A stretch of 64,000 bases of DNA. Source: Gemmobacter megaterium. Its GTDB lineage: Bacteria > Pseudomonadota > Alphaproteobacteria > Rhodobacterales > Rhodobacteraceae. Location of the stretch: contig NZ_FTOT01000002.1 of assembly GCF_900156815.1 (NCBI RefSeq), positions 62,001 to 126,000 of the forward strand, read 5' to 3'. The first letter of the stretch is position 1; each line of letters begins with the position of its first letter. Shown here one piece after another: positions 1-8,000 of this stretch. A program made the position numbers and the translations under genes. The notes beneath the pieces are model-generated. The model had not been told where the DNA came from, made no database searches, and saw only the letters and a list, made by a program, of their open reading frames with translations.

Positions 1-139
1 CAAAGGCGGCCCCGATCAGGAACTCGCCATAGCCAAGGTTCATCGTGCGCGACACGCCATATTGGATCGTCAGCCCCAGGGCCACCAGCGCATAGACCCC
101 GCCAAGCGTCAGACCGCTCAGCACTGCGTTGACGAACAT
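1..139 (-). CDS. Branched-chain amino acid-type ABC permease (LivH family), N-terminal fragment
   Basis: Only the first 46 codons are in the window; the gene runs off the left edge. The translation begins MFVNAVLSGLTLGGVYALVA, the typical first transmembrane helix of LivH-type inner-membrane permeases. It continues with the conserved stretch around NLGYGEFL. LivH pairs with LivM to form the channel of a HAAT-family importer. The gene lies 58 bp downstream of the binding-protein gene on the same strand, so the two probably share a transcript. A purine-rich GAAGGGAAA precedes the ATG. This is the second Liv system of the island, separate from the complete one at 8001-12691. Confidence 0.85.
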   Translation of the reverse strand, partial: MFVNAVLSGLTLGGVYALVALGLTIQYGVSRTMNLGYGEFLIGAAF

Positions 140-160
140 GGTATTTTCCCTTCGAGGAGT

Positions 161-189
161 GCCGGGGCGCCATCAGGCGGCGCCCCGGC
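161..189 (-). other. Perfect 11-bp inverted repeat between binding-protein and permease genes
   Basis: The arms GCCGGGGCGCC (161-171) and GGCGCCCCGGC (179-189) flank a 7-nt loop, between the stop of the substrate-binding protein (198) and the start of the permease (139). No T-run follows on the minus strand, so it is a poor intrinsic terminator. In transport operons a hairpin here commonly protects the abundant binding-protein mRNA from 3' decay or partly attenuates the downstream genes. That role is inferred. Confidence 0.6.
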
Positions 190-197
190 ATCAGGTT

Positions 198-1418
198 TCA
201 GCGTGCAGGCCAGGGGGCCTTGGGCATGACGAAATCGCCCCGGCCAGAGGCATCGGCAGGCCCCAGCCCCACGACCCAGCCATCGCGGATCTGCCCCGCC
301 TTGAAGATGTTCGGCATCATCTGCGAGCCCAGGTTGATCTCGCCCAGCACAGTGTCGAAGGTGCCCGATTTCAGTTCTGCCGCAATGTCATCGCCCTTGA
401 GGCTGCCGGTACGCTCGATGGCCTGTTCCATCGCCTGAAGTGCGGCATACATCACGATGGATCCCGCGCTGTCCGGGCGGCGGCCGGTCACTTCGACATG
501 TTTGTCGATATAGCCCTTGACCCGCTCATCGGCGAGGTTGAGGCCCCCATGCGTCAGCAGCGTATCCGCGCTGGCCCCGAAACGGTCAAGGAACATCGGA
601 AACGCGCCGCCGATGCCCACATACATGACGTTCGGGCTGAAATTGTGCAGTTGGGCATTGTCGGTGATCGCAATGGTATCCGGCGGATAGCTGAAGGCGA
701 CAAACGCCTTGGTGTCGCGCACCTCGGCCATGATCGAGGAAAAGTCCTGCGTGCCCACCGGATAGGTCCGGTCATAGGTCAGCTTGAACCCGGCCTCGGC
801 AAAGGCCTTGCGCGCCGCCGCCGCAAGGTCGATCCCGAAGGCATCTGCGACCGAGACCATGGCGACATTGTCGTCGATATGCCCGGCGGCCCGTGCCTCG
901 GCCATCAGTTCGACCACCGGCTCGGCCCAGGATGCCGCAGTGCCCGACAGCAGGAAGGCCCGCGGCCAACGCTTGATCAGATCGGGCGCGCGGTCGGTGA
1001 TCGCGGTGGGCGTCGCCTGGATATAGCCGGCCCGGTCGAACAGCGGGCCAACCGCCAGGTTCAGCGCCGTGCCCCAGGGGGCCAGCAGGATATCCACCTT
1101 GTCCTGCGTGATCAGCCGTTCTACCGCCTTGACCGCTTCTTCGGAGTTCGAGCGGTCATCATATTCGATGATCTCGATGGGGCGTATCACATCGCCCACC
1201 TTGATCCCGCCCTTCTCGCGCAGATCATGGGCCCAAAGCTGATAGTTGGGCAGGATGGTTGTGCCCGCCCCGCCGGCATTCGGCCCGGTCAGCGAGATGG
1301 CATAGCCGATTTTGACCGGCGTCGTGGCATCCTTGGCCTGGGCGGGGGCCAGTCCCAGCCCCCCCATCAGCCCGATACCGGCCAACGAGGCCATGGCGGT
1401 TCGTCTGGTGAAAGTCAT
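198..1418 (-). CDS. Periplasmic substrate-binding protein of a Liv-type ABC transporter
   Basis: This 406-residue protein has an N-terminal export signal with an Arg-Arg pair (MTFTRRTAMASLAG), a hydrophobic core and an Ala-rich cleavage site near residue 28. The mature part starts TPVKIGYAISLTGPNAG, the family signature of type I periplasmic binding proteins (Peripla_BP_6, LivJ/LivK-like). It would capture the solute and deliver it to the LivH/LivM channel. It is followed by a LivH-type permease at 139 and preceded by the TfdB-like hydroxylase, 83 bp upstream on the same strand, so the ligand is probably an aromatic compound or a breakdown product rather than leucine. A GGGAGGAAG ribosome site precedes the ATG. 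The ligand is not determinable from sequence. Confidence 0.88.
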   Translation of the reverse strand: MTFTRRTAMASLAGIGLMGGLGLAPAQAKDATTPVKIGYAISLTGPNAGGAGTTILPNYQLWAHDLREKGGIKVGDVIRPIEIIEYDDRSNSEEAVKAVERLITQDKVDILLAPWGTALNLAVGPLFDRAGYIQATPTAITDRAPDLIKRWPRAFLLSGTAASWAEPVVELMAEARAAGHIDDNVAMVSVADAFGIDLAAAARKAFAEAGFKLTYDRTYPVGTQDFSSIMAEVRDTKAFVAFSYPPDTIAITDNAQLHNFSPNVMYVGIGGAFPMFLDRFGASADTLLTHGGLNLADERVKGYIDKHVEVTGRRPDSAGSIVMYAALQAMEQAIERTGSLKGDDIAAELKSGTFDTVLGEINLGSQMMPNIFKAGQIRDGWVVGLGPADASGRGDFVMPKAPWPAR

Positions 1419-1501
1419 GTCTTCCTCCCTGAAGATCGTTTGGTCGCCTGAAAGGTGCGGCCGGGCTCCTCTTCCCGCCGCACCGGCCGAAGGGCGCGGG
1501 C

Positions 1502-3259
1502 CTAGCGGGCCAGCACCTGATGCAGCACCCGTCGCAGATCGGCGGCGGGATCGTCCGTCAGCACCGGCGCACGCCAGCAGACGTGATGGTCCGGGCGCAC
1601 CAGCAGGCAGCCGCTGTCGCGGATCTCCGAGGCGCGCGCCCAGTCGCCGGAATGGTCCACATAGGGCTGACGCGGCCCGACAAGATGGGTGACAAGATCA
1701 ATCCCCATTTCTGCCGCCACATCGCGCGCCGCCGTCACCCAGCCCTCGCCACCCAACCCGGTCAGCAGGCTGAACCGCCCGTGCCCGCACAGATCCAGGG
1801 TCGACACCTCGGCCCCGGTGTCGCGCCGGTACAGCCAGACATGCGGCAGACGGGCGCCGGGCCAAGTGGTGGGTTGATAGAACAGATCGGCATCCAGTTG
1901 GAAATCGGGTTCGATCTGGCCATCGCTGACAATGGCCGCCGACCGATACCGCTGGTTCATCTCGACACCATGGGCATCGAATTCGTATTTCTTGAACGCA
2001 ATGGCCTTCCGGATCGCCTCGCGCTGCGCCTCGGCCTCGGGGGTGCCGCCGGTGCGGGCCTGAAGGTTCTTCTGCATCTGTTCGGGGTCCACCCCCTCGG
2101 CCATGCCAAGTGCGGCAAAGATCGGGCCGGTTTCACCGATCGACTGGTTCGCGCGGGTGACGATCTGCTTGGCGATGGGCGCGCGTTCGGCATCATAGCT
2201 GTCCAGCAGCCTGCCGCCCGCCTGCCCCTTGAGCACCATGGCCATCTTCCAGGCCAGGTTGAACGCATCCTGGATCGAGGTATTGGATCCCAGACCGTTC
2301 GACGGCGGATGGCGATGGATCGCATCGCCCATGCAGAACACCCGGCCATTGGCGGTGCGGGTGGCGTAATAATTGTTCACCGTCCAGATATTGGCCGACA
2401 AAAGCTCGATATCCAGATCCGGGTCGCCAATCAGTTGCCGCGCCACGCCGGTGGCGAATTCGGGCGTCACCTCGGGTTCCGGCCCGTTGATGTCATAGCC
2501 CCAGACGATCAGCCATTCGTTCCAGGGCCGCACCATCCGCACCAGCCCCATGCCGATCCCGCCCACATCGGCGCCCGGCTGCATCACCCAATACAGCACC
2601 GAGGGGCGGTGGGCGACATAGCGCGACAGATCGGCCCGGAACAGGATGTTCATGCTGCCGCCCACGCCCATCTTGCCTTCGAACGGCAGTCCGGCATGTT
2701 CGGCCACCAGCGATTTGCCGCCATCGGCGCCGATCAGGTATTTCGACCGCACCGTCAGCTCCTGCCCTGTCAGGCGATCGCGCAGGGTGGTGGTGACGCC
2801 ATCCTCGTCCTGATCGTGGCGCAGATATTCGGTGGACATCCGCGCCTGTGTGCCGCGCGAACAGGCGGTCTTGAACAGCAGCGGCTCCATATAGGTCTGC
2901 GGCAGATCGTTCATCTTGGTCGGCGACGACATCAGATGTTCGGCGCGGCTGAGCGGATGGTTGCCCCAGGCTTTCATCCGGCCGATCTCTTCACCGGCCA
3001 GGCTTTCGCAAAAGATGTTCTCGCCCATCAGATCCTGGTGGGTGGCGAACATATACGCCTCGTCCTCGACCTCGCGGCCCAGATCGCGCAGCACCTCCAT
3101 CGCACGCTGGTTGGTGATATGCGCGCGCGGCGTGTTGGCCAGCCAGCGATAGCGGTTCACCGCCATATTGGCGATGCCATAGCTGGACAAAAGCGCCGCC
3201 GCCGCCGAACCGGCAGGGCCGGTGCCGATGATAAGCACATCCGTCGTGATGTCAGCCAT
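1502..3259 (-). CDS. FAD-dependent aromatic hydroxylase, TfdB (2,4-dichlorophenol 6-monooxygenase)-like
   Basis: A 585-residue class A flavoprotein monooxygenase of the PheA/TfdB family, close to the usual 585-600 residues. Visible motifs are the N-terminal Rossmann dinucleotide motif IIGTGPAGSAAA (about residues 10-21), the DG motif in YLIGADGGKS (about 175-184), and the second FAD motif GDAIHRHPPSNGLG near residue 310. A thioredoxin-like C-terminal domain (about 430-585) follows, as in phenol hydroxylases. The enzyme uses NAD(P)H and O2 to hydroxylate a phenolic ring ortho or para to the existing hydroxyl. It is divergent from the LysR gene at 3438, the usual arrangement for regulator and target. 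The exact substrate (phenol, chlorophenol, resorcinol or a carboxylated phenol) is inferred only from family resemblance. Confidence 0.85.
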   Translation of the reverse strand: MADITTDVLIIGTGPAGSAAAALLSSYGIANMAVNRYRWLANTPRAHITNQRAMEVLRDLGREVEDEAYMFATHQDLMGENIFCESLAGEEIGRMKAWGNHPLSRAEHLMSSPTKMNDLPQTYMEPLLFKTACSRGTQARMSTEYLRHDQDEDGVTTTLRDRLTGQELTVRSKYLIGADGGKSLVAEHAGLPFEGKMGVGGSMNILFRADLSRYVAHRPSVLYWVMQPGADVGGIGMGLVRMVRPWNEWLIVWGYDINGPEPEVTPEFATGVARQLIGDPDLDIELLSANIWTVNNYYATRTANGRVFCMGDAIHRHPPSNGLGSNTSIQDAFNLAWKMAMVLKGQAGGRLLDSYDAERAPIAKQIVTRANQSIGETGPIFAALGMAEGVDPEQMQKNLQARTGGTPEAEAQREAIRKAIAFKKYEFDAHGVEMNQRYRSAAIVSDGQIEPDFQLDADLFYQPTTWPGARLPHVWLYRRDTGAEVSTLDLCGHGRFSLLTGLGGEGWVTAARDVAAEMGIDLVTHLVGPRQPYVDHSGDWARASEIRDSGCLLVRPDHHVCWRAPVLTDDPAADLRRVLHQVLAR

Positions 3260-3389
3260 CGAGGGTTCCTTTCAACTCGGTCTGCTGGTCAGCCCGGCGG
3301 CGCGATGTCCAGATCACGAACATCGCCGCACATGCCGGCCTATCCTGTGAGGCTCCTCCCAGAACCCGCGCGGTCAGGGTATCCGCTTG

Positions 3390-3437
3390 AACGCGGGATA
3401 TTGATCGGATCACGACGGGATAATATGATCCCGCGTT
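3390..3437. promoter_or_regulatory. Probable LysR operator in the divergent intergenic region
   Basis: A perfect 10-bp inverted repeat, AACGCGGGAT (3390-3399) and ATCCCGCGTT (3428-3437), ends exactly at the LysR start codon. A further GGGAT half-site at 3417-3421 makes a nested GGGAT-N6-ATCCC palindrome. Three half-sites in a divergent LysR/target spacer fit the multi-site occupancy of LysR-type regulators and would give autoregulation, because the proximal arm abuts the ATG. The repeat is seen; the binding is inferred. Confidence 0.55.
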
Positions 3438-4388
3438 ATGAAAATAGACAGCGAACACCTGGAGATTCTGGCCGTCATCGTCGAAAAGGGCGGCCTGACC
3501 GAAGGCGCCGAGGCGCTTGGCAAATCGCAACCCTCGGTCTCGCGCAGCATGGCGCTGCTGGAACAGCGCATCGGGATCCCGCTGTTCGAACCGGGACGCC
3601 GCCCGTTGCGCCCGACCGAACTGGGCCATAGCCTTGCGCGCATCGGCACGCGGATCCGCAATGCCAACCAGGAAGCCAGCCTGTTGATCCGCAGGTTCCA
3701 GCAAGGTCAGGCGGGGCGGCTGCGGGTGGGGGGATCGCCGATCTTCATGGATGGCGTGGTGTCGACCATGATCGCCGAATTCCAGACCCGCTATGGCGAT
3801 ATCCAGATCGAACAGAGCTATGGCTATCTGGACACGCTGGCCCAGGGGCTGCGCAACGGCTCGCTCGACATGGCCATCCTGCCGCTGCACACCAGCCAGG
3901 TGCCGCCCGAAATGACCTTTGTGCCCTTGCTGGCGGGGCACAATGTGATCGCGTGCCGCGCAACCCATCCGCTGACCCGGCGCAAGGGGATCACGCTGGC
4001 CGATATCGACAGCTTCACCTGGATCGCGCCCCCCACCGACAGCCCGCTGTTCCGCGACCTGCAACGCGCGATAAAATCCATCGGGGGCGAGGATTTCCGC
4101 GTCAGCTTTTCCGGCGGTTCTCTGGCGTCGATCCTGTCGGTCCTGACCGGATCGGATGCGCTGACGGTGCTGCCCTATTCGGTGGTGTTCCTGGCGCGGC
4201 GCACGATGCAACTGGACGTGCTGCCGCTGCGCATTGAACATCCCGACCGCCAACTGGGCCTGATGACGGCCACAGACCGGCCCCCCAAGGCCAATCTCAA
4301 GCCGTTCGTCGCGTTTCTGACCAGTGAGTTCCATCGGCTCCAGAACCGGATTGACCATGACCTGCAAGTGGCGCGGCGGCGGGGCTGA
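3438..4388 (+). CDS. LysR-family transcriptional regulator
   Basis: A 316-residue protein with an N-terminal winged helix-turn-helix (about residues 5-62, including GALGKSQPSVSRSMALLEQR-like spacing and GIPLFEPGRRPLRPTELG) and a C-terminal effector-binding domain (about 90-300). LysR regulators of aromatic catabolism respond to a pathway substrate or intermediate and activate a divergent operon. Here the divergent partner is the TfdB-like hydroxylase; the 178-bp spacer carries inverted repeats. It is the only plus-strand gene within the catabolic island and is convergent with the small tautomerase-like gene, stop codons 3 bp apart. The effector cannot be predicted. Confidence 0.9.
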   Translation: MKIDSEHLEILAVIVEKGGLTEGAEALGKSQPSVSRSMALLEQRIGIPLFEPGRRPLRPTELGHSLARIGTRIRNANQEASLLIRRFQQGQAGRLRVGGSPIFMDGVVSTMIAEFQTRYGDIQIEQSYGYLDTLAQGLRNGSLDMAILPLHTSQVPPEMTFVPLLAGHNVIACRATHPLTRRKGITLADIDSFTWIAPPTDSPLFRDLQRAIKSIGGEDFRVSFSGGSLASILSVLTGSDALTVLPYSVVFLARRTMQLDVLPLRIEHPDRQLGLMTATDRPPKANLKPFVAFLTSEFHRLQNRIDHDLQVARRRG

Positions 4389-4391
4389 CGG

Positions 4392-4724
4392 CTATTTCAT
4401 CGCGATATAGGTCACGGGATCCATGGTCAGAAAGCGCACGGCCGTATGCAGGCCCGCCGCCTCCTGCACCATCGCGCGCAACTCTGCGCCGACCGCGCGC
4501 AGCACCTCGGGCGTGCGGGCATTGCCGGGCAACAGCATCAGCTCGGCATTGACCGGCGGCTGATCGGCCATTCCCGCCACCGGGATCACCGCCAACTGGC
4601 ACGCGGCCTGCGGAATGCCCAGACGGTCGCTCAGCATGTCGCGCAAGGATGGCAGCGCGGCGCGCAGGGCCTCGCGCGCGGCAGGGCAATGCGTGTCATC
4701 GACAAAGAACTTGACGTTCGGCAT
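4392..4724 (-). CDS. Small tautomerase-like hypothetical protein of the aromatic cluster
   Basis: This is a 110-residue protein. The start MPNVKFFVDD was chosen because it lies 1 bp after the stop of the dioxygenase gene, giving tight translational coupling; an upstream in-frame extension overlaps that gene and has no family character. The N terminus (MPNVKFF) and later segments (SDRLGIPQAACQLAVIPV, ELMLLPGNARTPEVLRAVG) resemble 4-oxalocrotonate tautomerase or 5-carboxymethyl-2-hydroxymuconate isomerase relatives. In those enzymes Pro1 after Met removal is the catalytic base, and Pro2 of the precursor is present here. A keto-enol tautomerase of ring-cleavage products is possible, but the similarity is weak and the function remains unassigned. 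Confidence 0.6.
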   Translation of the reverse strand: MPNVKFFVDDTHCPAAREALRAALPSLRDMLSDRLGIPQAACQLAVIPVAGMADQPPVNAELMLLPGNARTPEVLRAVGAELRAMVQEAAGLHTAVRFLTMDPVTYIAMK

Positions 4725-4725
4725 C

Positions 4726-5562
4726 TCACCCTCTGACCAGCACGAAATCAAACGGCGAGCACCAGGCGGTATCGGCCCCGTCCAGCCGCTCATAAGGGGC
4801 GATCAGCGATTGCTTGACCCCGAACACCGCATCCGATGCCAGATAATCGTCGCCCCCCACGAACGTATGCGTCACCAGCCTTTGATACCCCGGCGCCGTA
4901 ACCAGATAATGCATATGCGCCGGACGATAGGGATGCCGGCCAAGATGGCCCAGCATCTGCCCCACCGGGCCGTCATCGGGGATGGGATAGCTGACCGGCT
5001 TGATCCCGCGGAACGCATAACGGCCATCCGGCCCGGTGAAGAACCGCCCCCGGTTGTTCCACTTTGGCTGAATGCCGGGTTGCTGGACGTCATAATAGCC
5101 ATCGGCATTGTCGGACCAGACATCGACGCAGGCGCCCTCGATCGGGGCGCCGTCCAGATCCAGCACGCGGCCTTCGAACAGGCAACTCTCGCCCTTGCCG
5201 TCCAGCGATATGGTCTCGCCCATCTGGCGGATCGGCGCATCGGCAACGTGGAACGGACCAAAGACGGTGTTTTCGGTTGCCCCTTCGGGGCGGCGGTTGT
5301 TGATGGCATCGACCAGCATCGACATACCCAGAACATCCGACAGCAGAATGAATTCCTGCCGCTCGCCCGAACACATCTGGCCGGTTCGGGTCAGAAAACC
5401 GATGCCATACTCCCATTCCTCCTGCGTCAGGTTCACCTCGACGGCGAATGCGTGCAGGTGCTTGACCAGACCTGTCATGACCTCGCGCAGGCGGGGGTCG
5501 GTGCTCTCGCCCATGCGCGCGTTCACGGTGTCAACGGAATTGGCTTCGGTGAAATAGCTCAT
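4726..5562 (-). CDS. Intradiol ring-cleavage dioxygenase, hydroxyquinol 1,2-dioxygenase type
   Basis: A 278-residue non-haem Fe(III) dioxygenase. The N-terminal helical dimerisation domain (about residues 1-105, ending in ENTVFGPFHV) and the beta-sandwich catalytic domain are both present. The four iron ligands can be placed: Tyr157 in the NADGYYD stretch, Tyr192 in SYPIPDDGPVG, and His216/His218 in RPAHMHYL. The family cleaves hydroxyquinol (or catechols) between the two adjacent hydroxyls; hydroxyquinol would give maleylacetate, the substrate of the reductase at 12713-13777. The start MSYFTEANS matches the family start; an alternative ATG lies four codons upstream. No good ribosome site is visible for either. 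Hydroxyquinol versus catechol specificity is inferred from context. Confidence 0.82.
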   Translation of the reverse strand: MSYFTEANSVDTVNARMGESTDPRLREVMTGLVKHLHAFAVEVNLTQEEWEYGIGFLTRTGQMCSGERQEFILLSDVLGMSMLVDAINNRRPEGATENTVFGPFHVADAPIRQMGETISLDGKGESCLFEGRVLDLDGAPIEGACVDVWSDNADGYYDVQQPGIQPKWNNRGRFFTGPDGRYAFRGIKPVSYPIPDDGPVGQMLGHLGRHPYRPAHMHYLVTAPGYQRLVTHTFVGGDDYLASDAVFGVKQSLIAPYERLDGADTAWCSPFDFVLVRG

Positions 5563-5653
5563 GGTCGCATCCATCGTATTGCAGGGAGGAAGGCCCCGGC
5601 CCGCCACGGGCCGGGACATTCGCAGTCAGGACGTCAGAGGGCCGTGGGCACCG

Positions 5654-6880
5654 TCATTTCCTGGTTTCGACCAGATCATAGAATTGCCAGGTCCGGTCGC
5701 TCCAGACGCCGCCGATTTCGCGGCCCGCAGCGGTCACGATCGACGGTGCGATGGTGAAATGGTTCACCGCCACCATCATGTCGCGGAACACCCGCTGAAT
5801 GGTTCCCGCGCGCAGGCCCGCCCCGCCCGCCGCACGATAGGCAAAGTTGCAGGCCGCCTCGCCCGCCTCGTGGATTTCCGATTTGGCCAGATGCACCATG
5901 GTGATCTGGCGGGTCGATACGGCCTCGCCCCGTTCGCAGGTCGCCTCGATATCGCCCCAGACCTCCATGACAAAGGCACGGGCGGCCCGGACGCGGGCCT
6001 CGGCACGGCCATAGTCGAACCAGAACTTCTCGCTTTCGCCCAGCAACCCGGCGCGGCCCGATTTGGTGCGCGCAAAGGCGGCGATCTCGTCCAGCATCCG
6101 GCGCGCGGCACCCATGGCCCAGCCGGTATGCCCAAAGGCCGCCAACCCGATGACGCCCAGACCGAACAGCTCTTTCAGGCGCTGGGGTTCGGCGGTGGCG
6201 ATGGGAAAGGACATGTCTTCGGGGATGAACAGATCTTCGGCGGCATAGTCGATGGACCCTGTGCCCTTCAGCCCCAGCACATCCCAGTTGCCCAGGGGCT
6301 TGTGCTCGGGGATCGGCGCATGGACGCACAGGATCAACGGGCCGCCCGTCTTGGGATCCATTGCCGGTTTGCCGGTGCCGTCATCGACAAAGCAGGCGCT
6401 GTGCGAATAGGTGGCATGGCTGAATCCCGACCCATAGCTCCAGCGGCCCGACAGGCGGTATCCGCCCTCGACCTTCTTTGCCATGCCAAGCGGCGCGCCC
6501 TGCCCGGAAAATCGCTGGTCGATGCCGGTGTTGTACAGACGCGACGTGGCGCTGTCGGGCAGAAAGGCGGCCGACATGGCGCCGATAGCGGCGTGCACCA
6601 TCGACACCCACCCGGCCGAACCAGAATACCAGGTGATCGCCTCGACCAGTTCCAGCGCGGCACGGGGCGGCAACTGCATTCCGCCCAACGCCTCGGGCAC
6701 CAGGACATGCGACATGCGCAAGGGTTCCAGCGCCTTGAAACTTTCGGGCGTCAGCTCTCCGGCGGCATCATCGGCATCGGCGTTCTTTTCCAGCAGGGGG
6801 CCGATCTCGGCAATGCGCTTGAGCAGGTCGCGGTGATCGGATGTCTGGCCCCAGTACGAATGGCGCAGCGGCTTGTTCAT
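5654..6880 (-). CDS. Group D flavin-dependent monooxygenase (acyl-CoA dehydrogenase fold, HsaA/HpaB-like)
   Basis: The 408 residues have the three-domain acyl-CoA dehydrogenase layout: N-terminal helices (1-120), middle beta domain (about 125-230, with SGRWSYGSGFSHA and GLKGTGSIDY), and a C-terminal four-helix bundle ending near FYDLVE. The GRWSYGSG and VLGLKGTGS stretches are typical of two-component hydroxylases (HsaA, DszC, C2-type hydroxyphenylacetate hydroxylase) rather than of true dehydrogenases. Such enzymes take FMNH2 or FADH2 from a separate NAD(P)H:flavin reductase and hydroxylate phenols. No reductase gene is visible nearby. It sits between the intradiol dioxygenase and a hydrolase in one minus-strand operon, and probably supplies the dihydroxy or trihydroxy ring for cleavage. 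Confidence 0.8.
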   Translation of the reverse strand: MNKPLRHSYWGQTSDHRDLLKRIAEIGPLLEKNADADDAAGELTPESFKALEPLRMSHVLVPEALGGMQLPPRAALELVEAITWYSGSAGWVSMVHAAIGAMSAAFLPDSATSRLYNTGIDQRFSGQGAPLGMAKKVEGGYRLSGRWSYGSGFSHATYSHSACFVDDGTGKPAMDPKTGGPLILCVHAPIPEHKPLGNWDVLGLKGTGSIDYAAEDLFIPEDMSFPIATAEPQRLKELFGLGVIGLAAFGHTGWAMGAARRMLDEIAAFARTKSGRAGLLGESEKFWFDYGRAEARVRAARAFVMEVWGDIEATCERGEAVSTRQITMVHLAKSEIHEAGEAACNFAYRAAGGAGLRAGTIQRVFRDMMVAVNHFTIAPSIVTAAGREIGGVWSDRTWQFYDLVETRK

Positions 6881-6904
6881 GATGTCTCCTCCTCGGGAAA
6901 GGCG

Positions 6905-7693
6905 TCAGGCGGCGAGGAAATCGCCGATGGCGGTCATGGTCTCGGGGCGTTCCTGGGCCAGCAGGTGGCCGGCCCCCTCGACCAGATGCAGCCGTGCATC
7001 GGGCAGCGCCGCGACCCACAGCGGCGCCTGCGCGGCAGGCAGCAGCCGGTCCTCGGTGCCCCAGACGACCAGCGCGGGATTGGTGATGCGCGCCAGAAAC
7101 CGGCGCAGGTTGGGGTGGCCCATCCCGTGATGCGCGCACAGACGCCCGACCATGTCCCCCTCGCGTCCGCGGGCGGCGCCAAACGCCTCGGCGGCGGCCG
7201 GATCGCTGCCATCGGGGAAATAGCGCAGCGCCACCGCCACATCATGGGCCAGATAGCCAGGCAGATCCTGCGGGGCGATGGCGCCCAGATCGGCCGCCGG
7301 ATGCGCCGGATCGTTCAGCCCCGCAGGCGCCATCAGCACCACCTTGTCAAAGCGGTCGCGGGCAATGGCCGCCAGTTCGGTGGCCATCCAGCCGCCCATG
7401 GAAAACCCGATCAGATGGGGCTTTTCCGCCAGATCCAGCGCATCCAGCAGGTTCAGATAATGGACCAGCATGTCGCGCATGTCGGCGACATGGGGCGCAT
7501 CGCCGGAATGGCCCATGCCGGGATGGCTGGGACACAGCACGCGAAAGCGGTCTGCCAGCCCGGCGGCAAAATCGAACCCCTCCAGCGTGGCGGCGCCATG
7601 CAGAAAGATCACCGGCTTGCCCGTGCCGATCGCCTTCACAACCGTCTGCACGCCGCCGATGTCGTAGGTCAACGTTTCGAAATCCACCGCCAT
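6905..7693 (-). CDS. Alpha/beta hydrolase, meta-cleavage-product or ester hydrolase type
   Basis: A 262-residue alpha/beta-fold hydrolase with the oxyanion motif FLHGAA, the nucleophile elbow GFSMGG (Ser near residue 100), the acid in WGTEDRLLP and the base His in GAGHLL. Enzymes of this subgroup hydrolyse C-C bonds of meta-cleavage products or esters/lactones in aromatic pathways. The start was set at the ATG after a near-perfect AAAGGAGG at 7693; upstream in-frame codons lie in the promoter region. It is the first gene of the operon continuing through the flavin monooxygenase, the intradiol dioxygenase and the tautomerase-like protein (gaps 24, 91 and 1 bp). Confidence 0.83.
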   Translation of the reverse strand: MAVDFETLTYDIGGVQTVVKAIGTGKPVIFLHGAATLEGFDFAAGLADRFRVLCPSHPGMGHSGDAPHVADMRDMLVHYLNLLDALDLAEKPHLIGFSMGGWMATELAAIARDRFDKVVLMAPAGLNDPAHPAADLGAIAPQDLPGYLAHDVAVALRYFPDGSDPAAAEAFGAARGREGDMVGRLCAHHGMGHPNLRRFLARITNPALVVWGTEDRLLPAAQAPLWVAALPDARLHLVEGAGHLLAQERPETMTAIGDFLAA

Positions 7694-8000
7694 GTCATCC
7701 TCCTTTGCCGGGGCCTTGCCCTGTGGGCCAGCCTGCCGCCGTGTCCCGCCTGAATGTTCCCATGCCGGGACCGCCGATGACATGCACATGCCCTCGTCCC
7801 GGCCCCGGACAGGGGCCAGAGTGCGGATCAAACCTGGAAAACATCCGCGCCCGGCTCCTCTCCGGTCGCGCTACGGGTCCACTATCGGGGGTGTTGCGCG
7901 GACAAGTCAAATGCGCAAACTCCGGTTCTATATAGCGATGCGTTATGTTTTCCAGCCCAGGGCACGGCAGTATCGCCTGCAAGCCGCCATATGGCCCGGA
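7694..8000 (-). promoter_or_regulatory. 307-bp spacer with predicted promoter and LysR-type box
   Basis: No gene is seen here. On the minus strand TTGACT (7905-7910) and GATAGT (7881-7886) are separated by 18 bp, a moderate sigma70-like promoter for the hydrolase-monooxygenase-dioxygenase operon. An ATA-N9-TAT element (T-N11-A, 7932-7946) is centred about 65 bp upstream of the predicted start point (about 7874), the usual activation-site position for LysR regulators. The region is more AT-rich than its surroundings. Function is predicted. Confidence 0.45.

Noticed and set aside
5561-7753. 730-codon open frame on the plus strand
   Set aside because: It runs antisense to the monooxygenase and hydrolase genes, has no family features, and its translation is rich in Arg, Gly and His, as expected for a shadow frame.
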